DNA from: Niallia circulans
Lineage (GTDB): Bacteria; Bacillota; Bacilli; Bacillales; Cytobacillaceae
NCBI RefSeq assembly: GCF_003726095.1
Contig: NZ_CP026031.1
Span: 5,111,204-5,175,203, forward strand
Reading direction: 5' to 3'
DNA: 64,000 nt
Of the stretch, positions 26,222 through 34,934 are shown piece after piece. The translations under genes were made by a program, and so were the position numbers. Numbering within the stretch: position 1 is the stretch's first letter; every line of letters begins with the position of its first letter. The notes under the pieces were generated by a model that searched no databases, was not told the origin of the DNA, and saw only the letters and a program-made list of their open reading frames with translations.

Positions 26222-26819
26222 TACGATGGTAAATCCAAAGAAAGATATACAGGATATAGCAGTTCTATTAATGGAAGGATTCGCAGGCAAATTTAAAACC
26301 TTAAATTTACCAAATAGAGAATATGAGTATTTATTGCACTGTCTCGCAGAACATATTCTAAAAAAACATAGTGAAAACTTGCTGATAATAAAGAATGAAA
26401 ACATCCAAGGCATCTTATTAATGAAACCGAAAAAATGGTACTTAGGAGAATTTTCGAACCTTTTGTTCAAAGAGCTGAGTTTTAAATCATTTGTCAAAAT
26501 ACTCCTTTTTTTCGGGTCACTCAGTCACGAGAAGAAAGAGAACGAAATTCATATAGACTTTATCACTGTATCTAAAGAATATAGAGGGACGGGAATTGGA
26601 ACGGAACTTATTGAATTGGTTAAAAACTCAGCGGATCAAAGTCAATTTGTAACATTGTATGTTTCTAAAAATAATAATGCTGCTAGAAAACTTTATGAAA
26701 GACTTGGGTTTCGAATAGTGAAAGAAGGAACAAGCATAGCAGGAAGGCACTTACATGGAATTAACCAATGGTATTTTATGGAGTGGAAGGGAATTGATAA
26801 CAATGAAAAAGAGATTTAA
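26214..26819 (+). CDS. GNAT-family N-acetyltransferase
   Basis: A 201-residue acetyltransferase. The acetyl-CoA pyrophosphate loop is visible as VSKEYRGTGIGTELIELV (about 122-139), followed by LYVSKNNNAARKLYERLGFR, the characteristic end of GNAT motif A/B. Substrate unknown. It overlaps the MerR gene by 8 bp at its start and the hydrolase gene by 17 bp at its end, so translation of the three is coupled. The start codon shares sequence with the MerR stop and has AGGTAAGG upstream. Confidence 0.87.
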   Translation: MHSTMVNPKKDIQDIAVLLMEGFAGKFKTLNLPNREYEYLLHCLAEHILKKHSENLLIIKNENIQGILLMKPKKWYLGEFSNLLFKELSFKSFVKILLFFGSLSHEKKENEIHIDFITVSKEYRGTGIGTELIELVKNSADQSQFVTLYVSKNNNAARKLYERLGFRIVKEGTSIAGRHLHGINQWYFMEWKGIDNNEKEI

Positions 26820-27810
26820 ATTACTTATTGGCATTGCGTTGATTCTGTTGGTGATTATTGGATGTTTCCTTTATGAAAATAGTTACGATATGCTGGAGAA
26901 AGAGGTGACGATCAAAACAGAGCAAGGAACGTTAGTTGGCTATCTTGCTCTTCCCAAAACAGAGAACAAGGGAGTAGTTATATTTGTTCATGGAGATGGT
27001 GCGCAAAATGCAACACAAGATGGTGGTTACAAGCCATTAATGGAACGTTTTGCAAAACATGGTTTTGCCTCTATTTCCTGGAATAAACTTGGTGTGGGAG
27101 GATCATCTGGAGATTGGTTAAATCAATCGATGGACGATCGAGCGAGAGAAGTAGAAGAAGTAATTGAATGGGCAAAAGGGCAGAAGACTTTTAATGCAGA
27201 GAAAATTATTATTTGGGGAGCCAGCCAGGCTGGCTGGGTAATTCCTAAAGTACTGAAGAATCGAGAAGATATTACTGCTTCTATATTAGTAGCTCCGGCA
27301 ATTAATTGGGATAGACAAGGGCAATATTATACTATGATGAAAATGAAACGCGAGGATAGGACAAATCAGGAAATAAGCAGTGAACTAAATAAAGACATAG
27401 AGGAGTCTGAAATGATTAAAACTGGTATCTCTTATGAGGAATATAAGCAAAAAACAGGAGATAGCAGTATGTCCAAAGAAAGATATACGTTTGTACAAAA
27501 GAATATTTCGTCAGATGCAACAGAAGATCTTAAAAACATAAACTCCCTGATATTTTTAATATTAGCTGAGAAGGATGAAAACGTAGATTCTGAAGAAACT
27601 GAGAAGATTTACAGGGGTTTATTGTCAGAAAAACAATTAAATGTGAAAACAATACCTAAAGTAGGACATTCTATGATAAATCCAGCTTTGGCTAATTCAG
27701 AACTTCTGATAAACCTAAGTGCTATTATAGCTCCAAAAGATACATTGATTAGCACAGAGTATCTTGATTACTGTGAAAGTATTGTCCACCGCATTTTAAA
27801 TTTGAAATAA
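26803..27810 (+). CDS. membrane-anchored alpha/beta hydrolase
   Basis: A 335-residue hydrolase with an N-terminal hydrophobic helix (residues 5-22, ending IGCFLYEN, a possible lipoprotein-like cysteine) that should place the enzyme outside the membrane. The oxyanion-hole strand is VVIFVHGDGAQ, the nucleophile elbow is WGASQAGW, and a C-terminal KVGHSMINP gives the catalytic histidine. This resembles bacterial dipeptidyl-peptidase-like or acyl esterases of the BAAT/DUF class. ATG at 26803 has GGAAGGG upstream and overlaps the GNAT gene. Third gene of the MerR operon. Confidence 0.85.
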   Translation: MKKRFKLLIGIALILLVIIGCFLYENSYDMLEKEVTIKTEQGTLVGYLALPKTENKGVVIFVHGDGAQNATQDGGYKPLMERFAKHGFASISWNKLGVGGSSGDWLNQSMDDRAREVEEVIEWAKGQKTFNAEKIIIWGASQAGWVIPKVLKNREDITASILVAPAINWDRQGQYYTMMKMKREDRTNQEISSELNKDIEESEMIKTGISYEEYKQKTGDSSMSKERYTFVQKNISSDATEDLKNINSLIFLILAEKDENVDSEETEKIYRGLLSEKQLNVKTIPKVGHSMINPALANSELLINLSAIIAPKDTLISTEYLDYCESIVHRILNLK

Positions 27811-27840
27811 GCTGCAAATCATTTCAATCCTAAGAAAAGA

Positions 27841-27935
27841 CCACTGCAGTTCAGTTCAGTTCAGTGCTACGGGGTCTCAGCCTTTCCTCTATTTCCCGTA
27901 GGAGTCGAGTGTCTTCCGCTCCATTTCACTAATCT
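27841..27935. repeat. GC-rich dispersed intergenic repeat, diverged copy 2
   Basis: The segment carries CTACGGGGTCTCAG, TTTCCCGTAGGAGTC and CTTCCGCTCCA, corresponding to the right part of the repeat at 9731-9860. It begins with a TTCAG microrepeat (CAGTTCAGTTCAGTTCAGTG). No gene lies in 27811-28177. The rest is AT-rich. Confidence 0.55.
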
Positions 27936-28177
27936 TATAAAATGGTGTGAGAAACAAAAATAGATTTTATTTATCATTTGTCTAATTCAACAAATGATTA
28001 TTCAGCTTTAAGCATAGCCTTTTTAGTTTTGTCCCAGCCCCATCAGATGCTCCGTTACTCGATCCACAAAATACTGCCAACTTTTTCAAAATATCGCCTG
28101 CTAGTGAATTACACCATTAAAGATTATACAGAACTTTCATTTTTTTGTTAAACTTAAAATATTGAATTGGAGGTTAG

Positions 28178-28510
28178 ATGAATATGAGTATGAATGTAAC
28201 GGAATTTCAGGAATGGGTAAAGGATTATTATAAAAGTAGAGGCTGGTCTGAACTAGATATATTTATTCGAATTGGCTTTCTAGCAGAAGAAACAGGCGAG
28301 GTTGCACGGGCTATAAGAGCTCTTGAAATTGGTAGAGACAGGCCAGATGAAGCAAGAGGCTCTTATGAGGAAAATAAACAAGAGTTAACGGAAGAATTAG
28401 GCGATGTACTAGGTAATTTAATTGTAATTGCTAACAAGTACAACATTCCACTAGAAGAAGTGTTTCAGTCACATAAAAAGAAACTATCAGATCGTTATTC
28501 TAATGTTTAG
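28178..28510 (+). CDS. MazG-like nucleotide pyrophosphohydrolase
   Basis: A 110-residue single-domain all-alpha NTP pyrophosphatase. The metal-binding EExxE and ExxD motifs are visible: LAEETGEVARAIRA (about 32-45) and EELGDVLGNLIVIA (about 72-85). Such proteins hydrolyse nucleoside triphosphates to monophosphate and pyrophosphate, and small versions may act in house-cleaning. GGAGG lies 4 bp before ATG 28178 and 10 bp before ATG 28184. Either could be used. Confidence 0.88.
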   Translation: MNMSMNVTEFQEWVKDYYKSRGWSELDIFIRIGFLAEETGEVARAIRALEIGRDRPDEARGSYEENKQELTEELGDVLGNLIVIANKYNIPLEEVFQSHKKKLSDRYSNV

Positions 28511-29155
28511 GAAAATAAGTGTTTTTCCTTTATAAGGAGCATTTCTTAGACTATTTCTCTTTTTAATTGGTATGCTATTAATAGGAGCGGGGGTTTAATC
28601 CAAGAAGGATTTAAGCTCTTTTGATTTTCACTTTCTTCAAGTACTTTTATCGTCTGTAGTAAATGTCGAGAACCTTTTTATAGAACAATCGGGGAGTTTA
28701 TTGAAGAAGGAATTTAAACTGTTGGTATTGAACTTAGAATATAAATATATAATGGCGTGATCCATATGATATTATACGATAAACCAATTAGAGCATATTT
28801 ACACACCGAATTAAGTGCTATTGAGGAACATGGCGGTGATCTCGTTTATCGGTTGGAAAAGGAATGCTACGATTTATTGACAAAGATAGTCAATGAAAAA
28901 TGAAGAATAGATACATAGAAGTAACGGGCATTCATTATCTTGCTATGGGGCAGTTAAGCTAAAGATTAAGTTTTAACTTGAATTCGAGAATCAGAAAAGA
29001 TTGTTAACCATGTTAATTAAGTAAGGGAGATTTGTGTTAAAATAAGTGGAATCAGTCTGGGAAATGAGAGAGAAATCTCATGATTTTTAGTGCTAACAAT
29101 TATCCGAAAAACAATTCTGAATATTCGGAACTGTAGGGACGGAAAGGAAACAAAC
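28511..29155. other. intergenic region with one small open frame
   Basis: Mostly AT-rich with no RNA motif. A 45-codon frame at 28766-28903 is listed separately. Codons 29090-29155 are in frame with the downstream MerR gene but precede its ribosome binding site. Confidence 0.5.
28766..28903 (+). CDS. small hypothetical protein (45 aa), doubtful
   Basis: ATG at 28766 opens MILYDKPIRAYLHTELSAIE and ends in a TGA at 28901-28903. The composition (balanced, helical) is protein-like, but there is no good ribosome binding site. It may be the tail of a decayed gene. No family recognised. Confidence 0.25.
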   Translation: MILYDKPIRAYLHTELSAIEEHGGDLVYRLEKECYDLLTKIVNEK

Positions 29156-29977
29156 ATGAAAGACATTTTTACAATTGGGGAAGTATCGCGACTATTTCAG
29201 TTAAAAAGCAGTGCACTTCGTTATTATTGCGATATTGGCTTACTAACACCAACTTATGTAGACCCTGTAACTGGATATCGATACTTTTCCACAGCGCATT
29301 TTGAACGGCTCAATACAATTAAATATTTACAGACACTTGGACTATCACTGCAAGAAATACAAACCTTTGTCGATAATCGTGATCCGGTTTACTTAGTGAA
29401 CCAACTACATGCTCAACGTGAAATTACACATCAAAAAATTAAAGAATTACAAGAAATTAAACAAAAAATAGATAATCGAATACAACAAATTGAAGATGCT
29501 CTTTCACAGCAGGATATTGGAGTCGTTAAAGAACAGATCTTCCCAATACGAGAAATGGTGGTGTTACGCCAAACTATTCCAAGTGGAGCCGATTTAGAAC
29601 TCTTCATTCGCAATCTTGAAAATAGCTCTAAATTACAATCGGCCGTTTTTTTAGGGAAAATTGGTATGTCAATTGCGAAGCAAAAAATAGAAAAGGGGCA
29701 ATTTGATTTTTATGATGCCATCTTTTTATTATTAGAAAATGAGGCTGTAGATGAAGCGGTACAAGAGGAAATTCCGGGAGGTCTATATGTTACATTGCGC
29801 TTTCAAGGAACACACGCTGCTGCCAGTACGTATTATGAACAGCTTTTACAGTATATAAAACAAAAACACTATGAAATCATAGGCGACTCTGTTGAAGTGA
29901 CACATATTGATTATGGTTTATCGAATAATACAAACAAGTTTGTCACCGAAATCCAAATTCCTGTTATAACTTCTTGA
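29156..29977 (+). CDS. MerR-family regulator with effector-binding domain
   Basis: A 273-residue BmrR/BltR-like regulator. The MerR DNA-binding domain is residues 1-75 (TIGEVSRLFQLKSSALRYYC, then TGYRYFSTAHFERLN), followed by a long coiled coil (about 80-118; REITHQKIKELQEIKQKIDN). A GyrI-like effector-binding domain fills the C-terminus. Such proteins sense drugs and activate exporters. AAAGGA before ATG 29156 fixes the start. The DUF554 membrane gene follows after a perfect 21-bp palindrome and could be its target. Confidence 0.87.
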   Translation: MKDIFTIGEVSRLFQLKSSALRYYCDIGLLTPTYVDPVTGYRYFSTAHFERLNTIKYLQTLGLSLQEIQTFVDNRDPVYLVNQLHAQREITHQKIKELQEIKQKIDNRIQQIEDALSQQDIGVVKEQIFPIREMVVLRQTIPSGADLELFIRNLENSSKLQSAVFLGKIGMSIAKQKIEKGQFDFYDAIFLLLENEAVDEAVQEEIPGGLYVTLRFQGTHAAASTYYEQLLQYIKQKHYEIIGDSVEVTHIDYGLSNNTNKFVTEIQIPVITS

Positions 29978-29978
29978 C

Positions 29979-29999
29979 CTTCAAGTTACTTGAAGGTTT
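29979..29999. promoter_or_regulatory. palindrome between the MerR and DUF554 genes
   Basis: ACCTTCAAGT and ACTTGAAGGT face each other around a single T. It may be an operator, an RNA hairpin or a weak terminator, since the following bases are TTTATG. Confidence 0.4.
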
Positions 30000-30025
30000 A
30001 TGATTATCGCAGAGGAGGTGATAAC

Positions 30026-30706
30026 ATGATTGGTACAATTGTGAATACCATCGCCATTATAATTGGTAGTGCAGTAGGTGGCTTTTTAAAAAAGGGAATT
30101 AAAGACGAATACCAATCAGCTTTATTTACAGCAATGGGATTTGCAGCTGTCGCACTTGGTATCACCGCTGTTGTACAAAATATGTCAAATAGTGAGTATC
30201 CTGTACTATTTATCGTAAGTTTAGCTATCGGAGGATTAGTAGGAACTATTCTCGAAATCGATGCACATTTCCAAAAGCTCGTTAATCGATTTTCGCAATC
30301 TGATTTAAGTAAAGGCTTATCAACTGGGATTTTACTTTTTTGTATGGGTACCCTGTCTATTTTAGGTCCTATAGAAAGTGCGTTACACAATAATTATACT
30401 TATTTATTTACCAATGCTACCTTAGATTTGGTGACATCGATGGCGTTAGCAGTGACATATGGTTTTGGGATAGCATTTACTGCGGGAGTATTATTTGTTT
30501 GGCAAATGTTAATTTACTTATGTGCCCAATACTTAGAATCATTTTTAACGAATGCGTTAATGACGGAAATATCAATTGTTGGAGGAATTTTAATTCTAGG
30601 TTCAGGTTTATCGATTTTAGAGATTAAGGAAACTAAATCGTTAAATATGCTGCCAGCGCTGTTTATACCTGTACTTTGGTTTGTTGGATTGGTCTTATTT
30701 AAATAA
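30026..30706 (+). CDS. DUF554-family membrane protein (YdfK-like)
   Basis: A 226-residue integral membrane protein with about seven hydrophobic helices, starting MIGTIVNTIAIIIGSAVGG, the hallmark of DUF554. Function unknown; some members are annotated as possible transporters. AGAGGAGGTG upstream of ATG 30026 is a near-perfect ribosome binding site. It lies 49 bp after the MerR gene on the same strand, so drug- or stress-linked control is possible. Confidence 0.85.
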   Translation: MIGTIVNTIAIIIGSAVGGFLKKGIKDEYQSALFTAMGFAAVALGITAVVQNMSNSEYPVLFIVSLAIGGLVGTILEIDAHFQKLVNRFSQSDLSKGLSTGILLFCMGTLSILGPIESALHNNYTYLFTNATLDLVTSMALAVTYGFGIAFTAGVLFVWQMLIYLCAQYLESFLTNALMTEISIVGGILILGSGLSILEIKETKSLNMLPALFIPVLWFVGLVLFK

Positions 30707-30978
30707 AAGAGGGCTATTAAGTTAACGTGCGCGGCTATGAATCCATACAGGTAGAAAATAACCAAGTTTTTTTAAAACTGAAACTTATATAATTTATTCG
30801 GATTACCATAATTTTAAAATGGGTTTATAGTTACTATGAGTTTTATATTAAGCTATTTTTGATTAAACTTTTTAAAATAGCTACTGTAAGGATTAAGGTC
30901 TAAGTGTAGAAGATAGTGTGATTTTTTCACATAAACTTAAGTGGCGGTAGTTAAACAAGCCGTTAGCATAAGAATATA
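30707..30978. other. intergenic region
   Basis: No gene recognised. AT-rich with stops in all frames. Confidence 0.5.
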
Positions 30979-31017
30979 AAAAACGGAACTCCTTTAGTTG
31001 GCAAGTTCCGTTTTTGT
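30979..31017. terminator. bidirectional terminator
   Basis: AAAACGGAACT and AGTTCCGTTTT form a stem with A/T runs on both sides, 21 bp from the ABC permease stop. Confidence 0.85.
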
Positions 31018-31037
31018 ACATATAACAACATTAAATC

Positions 31038-32018
31038 TTAGTAAACATCCCTTCTCGTAAAGACAAGGAAGGAGATAATAATCCCGGCAAGTCCCCAAAT
31101 AGATAGTACCATCAGGGAAAACGGCAGGGACATGCCTTCTATTGGCGGTATATTCCCTTGGAGATAATCTGTTAGACGCAAGTTTACCATGAAAAAGTAT
31201 TTGGCTGATTCCCATGAAGAAGCGATCGAACTAATGATAGTACCAGAAATCAAGAATGCGAGCATAGCGCCCATTCCTGCTGCTGTACTTTTAATAAGGA
31301 CAGAGAACATAAAGGAAAGTGTCCCTACGACAACAGACACAAACCAGCCGAGTCCAAAAATCATGAGAATGTATTGCCATTGTGGGACTAAATGGACATT
31401 GGCAGTATTTAATTCACCAGCCTCCACGGTAAATCCAGTTAGCACTGGTGCAGTCCATCCCGTATATCCAAAGAATAATCCGGAAATAAGATAAGAAAAT
31501 AGCCCGAACATAAGTAAGATAAAGGAAACTGATAGAATAAGCGTAATATATTTGCTTAAAAGGATTTTCCAACGCCTTACTGGTCTTGTCAGCAACAGCT
31601 TAATGGTCCCTAAACTTTTTTCCGAAGAAACCATATCAGCTGAAATAATCATTACCATTAACGGTAGCAGCAGCTGGATGGAATTATCGAGAAACACGCG
31701 CAAAAAGGTGGGAGCACCTGGATCTTGCGGGTTGATGTTATGGTCGAGATAATACTGACTTTGGTCGATGCGAACTTTTAACTGGGAGCGGAATTCTTCG
31801 GAAATCCCGCTTGAACCGATTCTGTTTTGCATATCGACAATTGATTGCTGCAGGGTGACGCGCCAGTCTGTATCGCCAATTCTTTTTTTGACATTTTCCA
31901 TTTCACGATGCTGTGCATAGGTAAACATCATGATCATTATTCCGATGATAATCGTCACAACCAATAAGCGTTTACTTTTCACGAGCTTTAGCATTTCATT
32001 ATAGATGAGTTTATTCAC
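31038..32018 (-). CDS. ABC-2 type transporter permease
   Basis: A 326-residue membrane subunit with an N-terminal helix (residues 20-36), a long extracytoplasmic loop (about 40-120) and five further helices (LLLPLMVMIISADMV, ILLSKYITLILSVSFILL, GLGWFVSVVVGTLSFMF, AMLAFLISGTIISSI, LSIWGLAGIIISFLVF). The motif VSSEKSLGTIKLLLTRPVRRWKIL is the cytoplasmic coupling region of NatB/YhaP-like permeases. GTG at 32018 is used because AGGAGGTG lies 9 bp upstream. It overlaps the ATPase gene by 8 bp. Substrate unknown; drug, peptide or lipid export are typical. Confidence 0.87.
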   Translation of the reverse strand: MNKLIYNEMLKLVKSKRLLVVTIIIGIMIMMFTYAQHREMENVKKRIGDTDWRVTLQQSIVDMQNRIGSSGISEEFRSQLKVRIDQSQYYLDHNINPQDPGAPTFLRVFLDNSIQLLLPLMVMIISADMVSSEKSLGTIKLLLTRPVRRWKILLSKYITLILSVSFILLMFGLFSYLISGLFFGYTGWTAPVLTGFTVEAGELNTANVHLVPQWQYILMIFGLGWFVSVVVGTLSFMFSVLIKSTAAGMGAMLAFLISGTIISSIASSWESAKYFFMVNLRLTDYLQGNIPPIEGMSLPFSLMVLSIWGLAGIIISFLVFTRRDVY

Positions 32019-32925
32019 CGACAGAATCACCTCCTGTTAGCTCTAAGAATAGATGCTCAAGCGAAGGGATTTGCCGATTCATTTCTTTTATAGCGACATT
32101 GGCTTCCATCAATGAACGACTCCACTTAGAAACTTCTTCTTCTATATAGGGGGTAATCACCATTTCTTCCTGGACTGTGACAGATGGAGCAAGTTTATTC
32201 AAGATTTCTATTCCCTTTTCTAACGGGGTAAATCGCCAAATTAATTTTTCCTTTTGCGTCAGTAAAGTATATACTGATTCAGTATGGATGATTTTACCGT
32301 CTAAAATAATGGATACACGATCACATAAGAGCTGAATCTCACTTAATAAATGGCTGGAGACTAATACACTTAGACCTTCTTCTTTTGCCAGAAAACGAAT
32401 GAACTGCCTCATTTCTCTTATCCCAGAAGGGTCTAATCCATTGGTTGGTTCATCTAGTATCAAAACTTTCGGCCTGCTTAATAATGCCTGTCCAATTCCA
32501 AGACGCTGGCGCATTCCTAGGGAATAAGTTTTTACTTTGTCATGAATACGCTCCGTTAATCCTACTAACTCTACAACTTCTGTTATTCGCTTATCATCTG
32601 CATTTGTCAGCATTCGTGCGAAGTATTTTAAGTTTTCCCATCCGGTCAAATAAGGATAAAGCTCTGGATTTTCTACAATACAGCCTAAACGCTCCATTGC
32701 TTTGGAAAAATCCTTTTTTACATCATAGCCGCAAATGGATATTTGACCAGAGGTAGGTTTGATTAATCCAACAAGCATCCGGATGGTTGTTGTTTTCCCA
32801 GCACCATTTGGTCCGAGAAAACCGAATACTTCTCCGCTTTTTAATTCAAAGCTAATGCCTTTAATAATAGCCCGCTTTCCGATTTTTTTCGTTAAATGCG
32901 AAACTGATAACGTAATGTCACTCAT
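32011..32925 (-). CDS. ABC transporter ATP-binding protein
   Basis: A 304-residue ATPase partner of the downstream permease. Walker A is GPNGAGKTT (about 38-46), the signature is SLGMRQRLGIGQALL, Walker B is VLILDEPTNGLDP, and the switch histidine is in VLVSSHLLSE. A C-terminal extension of about 90 residues occurs in BcrA/NatA-type exporters. ATG at 32925 has GGGAGGT 8 bp upstream. The ATG two codons earlier is too close. It overlaps both neighbours, forming a coupled GDSL-ATPase-permease operon. Confidence 0.92.
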   Translation of the reverse strand: MSDITLSVSHLTKKIGKRAIIKGISFELKSGEVFGFLGPNGAGKTTTIRMLVGLIKPTSGQISICGYDVKKDFSKAMERLGCIVENPELYPYLTGWENLKYFARMLTNADDKRITEVVELVGLTERIHDKVKTYSLGMRQRLGIGQALLSRPKVLILDEPTNGLDPSGIREMRQFIRFLAKEEGLSVLVSSHLLSEIQLLCDRVSIILDGKIIHTESVYTLLTQKEKLIWRFTPLEKGIEILNKLAPSVTVQEEMVITPYIEEEVSKWSRSLMEANVAIKEMNRQIPSLEHLFLELTGGDSVGE

Positions 32926-33712
32926 TGTCATTTACCTCCCAGGAAATAAGGGATGCTACCCGTTCAGCCATAAGCTGATAGCCCTTTTTATTTGGATGGA
33001 AATGGTCAGAATATAAATATTGCTGAACATTCTGCTGGAAAATATCATAGGTTGGAACAAAAATAGTTTGCTTATATTTAGCACATATTTCAGCAGTCGC
33101 ATTATTCCAAGTGCGGACTACTTGGGAAGTTAAAGCACTATTGTCTAAATCATTAAAAGGATTATATAAGCCCATTAAATAGATGGGGGCGTCTTTATTA
33201 ATGGATCGAATCGATGAAAGTACCGCCTGCAATTGCTCGGAATAAGCTTTCATTAATTTACTTATAGAATCTTCATTGAGTTCAGATAAAGATTCTCCCC
33301 CTTGAAAAAGATCGTTCCCGCCAATGGTTATAAAGAGAAGGTCAGCATGAGTTATTTGTCTTTGTACTTCGTCTTCTTTTACTTGTTCGGCCAATTTATC
33401 AGTCGTTAATCCTTTGATCCCATAGTTGGTAATGGTGATTTCTTCCTCTGTTTTTTCTTCTAAGGCATCAGAAAGATAACCAACATAACCCTTACCCGTA
33501 TCATCACCGGTTCCACGGGTAAGGGAATCACCTAGAGCTAAAAGACGTATGCCATCTTTCTCCATTTCTTTTATTTTCTCTTCACTAGCTATTTTAGCGC
33601 TGCTTTCAGGCTGATTGTTATAGTCGATTAATACCCAGCCTAAGCCAATTAGCCAGAGTAAACAAACAATGCTTGATCCGATTAAAATCGATAATGTTAT
33701 GTTTTTCCGCAA
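32918..33712 (-). CDS. membrane-anchored SGNH/GDSL hydrolase
   Basis: A 264-residue enzyme with one N-terminal helix (residues 8-28) and an extracytoplasmic SGNH domain. The four blocks are visible: LLALGDSLTRG (catalytic Ser), NYGIKG (Gly), ITIGGNDLFQGG (Asn) and YLYSDHFHPNKKGYQLM (Asp and His). Such enzymes hydrolyse esters of lipids or cell-wall polymers. TTG at 33712 is chosen with GGAGG 7 bp upstream. The longer frame begins at a TTG that precedes that site. It heads the operon with the ABC transporter, which suggests a shared envelope-related substrate. Confidence 0.87.
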   Translation of the reverse strand: MRKNITLSILIGSSIVCLLWLIGLGWVLIDYNNQPESSAKIASEEKIKEMEKDGIRLLALGDSLTRGTGDDTGKGYVGYLSDALEEKTEEEITITNYGIKGLTTDKLAEQVKEDEVQRQITHADLLFITIGGNDLFQGGESLSELNEDSISKLMKAYSEQLQAVLSSIRSINKDAPIYLMGLYNPFNDLDNSALTSQVVRTWNNATAEICAKYKQTIFVPTYDIFQQNVQQYLYSDHFHPNKKGYQLMAERVASLISWEVNDNE

Positions 33713-33868
33713 ATCATAACCTCCTATCAAATGAAATTTTTCACAAAAAAGAAGAGAAATAAACCTAGGAATGGTTTTGATTTTCTATTTTCTATTTTCC
33801 TGACTAAGTATGGAGTTATTTGGAAGGTTCCAAAGTTCCCATCGAAGGAAGATTGCGTAGAAAGAGGG

Positions 33869-33897
33869 TGCCTAAAAAATGCTTAGCTTTTTAGGCA
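33869..33897 (-). terminator. hairpin after the YitT gene
   Basis: TGCCTAAAAA and TTTTTAGGCA pair around GCTAAGCAT. The following bases are only moderately T-rich, so termination may be partial. Confidence 0.5.
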
Positions 33898-33913
33898 ATA
33901 ACAAAGAGTAATA

Positions 33914-34816
33914 TTAATGAATATCTTTTTTCTTGAACCTGCCTCCGCGAACTTCCGAGATGTTGGCAACGGCAAGAAAGGCAGCAGGGTCCAACTCTTC
34001 GATAATTGTTTTAAGTTTTGCTTCTTCGAGACGGTTAATGACACAAAAAATTACTTTTTTCGTGTCACCAGTATAGGCACCTTCGCCCTTTAGATATGTA
34101 ACGCCACGCCCAAGCCTTGCCAATATCGTTTCTCCGATGATTTCTGAATGATCGCTAATAATCCAGACCGATTTTGATTCATCTAGACCAGCTATAACAA
34201 TATCAATGACTTTAAAAGCGATAAAATAGGCAATTAATGAATACATGGCCCGATTCCATGAGAAAACAAATCCAGCACTAATAAAGATGAAGACGTTAAA
34301 AAACATAATGATTTCGCCAACAGAAAAGGGGCTTTTTTTACTGAAAAGGAGAGCTAATACCTCTGTTCCATCAAGGGAGCCGCCGAAACGGAGGACAATT
34401 CCCACGCCAATGCCGAGGATAATTCCGCCAAATACCGTTGCGAGAAGTAAATCCGATGTAAATACAGGTACATCATGTAATAATATCGTAGTAAGAGAAA
34501 GGACTGTGATGCCTAGCATAGTGGAAAGAGTAAAAGTCTTGCCAATTTGCTTGTAGCCGATGTAGAAGAAGGGAATATTGAGTAAAAAGATAAAATAGCC
34601 TAATTTCGCGCCAGATAAATGGGAGAGAATGATAGAAATTCCGACAATTCCTCCATCTAATATTTTATTAGGAACAAGAAATTCCTCGATTCCTATTCCC
34701 ATTAAAATACTGCCGATAATAATGAAAAATATCCTCTTTGCTAAAACTCTTTTCGGCATAATCCTATGCTGTGGTTTTTCTAAGATAGCCTCTGTTTGAA
34801 AATGTGATGACTCCAT
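33914..34816 (-). CDS. YitT-family membrane protein (DUF161 + DUF2179)
   Basis: A 300-residue protein with five or six helices in the DUF161 part (FLVPNKILDGGIVGIS near 51-66; GGSLDGTEVLALLFSKK near 145-165) and a cytosolic C-terminal DUF2179 domain (about 205-290; GRGVTYLKGEGAYTGDTKKV, FLAVANISEVRGGRF), which resembles ligand-binding PII-like folds. Function unproven. ATG at 34816 follows GGGGGGA; the TTG at 34831 overlaps it. A second YitT-family gene starts at the left edge of the window, so this genome carries paralogues. Confidence 0.9.
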   Translation of the reverse strand: MESSHFQTEAILEKPQHRIMPKRVLAKRIFFIIIGSILMGIGIEEFLVPNKILDGGIVGISIILSHLSGAKLGYFIFLLNIPFFYIGYKQIGKTFTLSTMLGITVLSLTTILLHDVPVFTSDLLLATVFGGIILGIGVGIVLRFGGSLDGTEVLALLFSKKSPFSVGEIIMFFNVFIFISAGFVFSWNRAMYSLIAYFIAFKVIDIVIAGLDESKSVWIISDHSEIIGETILARLGRGVTYLKGEGAYTGDTKKVIFCVINRLEEAKLKTIIEELDPAAFLAVANISEVRGGRFKKKDIH

Positions 34817-34934
34817 CGTTAATCCCCCCAAATTCTATGTAATAATCCTGTATGGTGAAAATAGTGATAATTCTATTTTATCATAATAGTTTTGAAATAT
34901 AGCTAATCAATGCTCTGCATTTAATAACATATTT

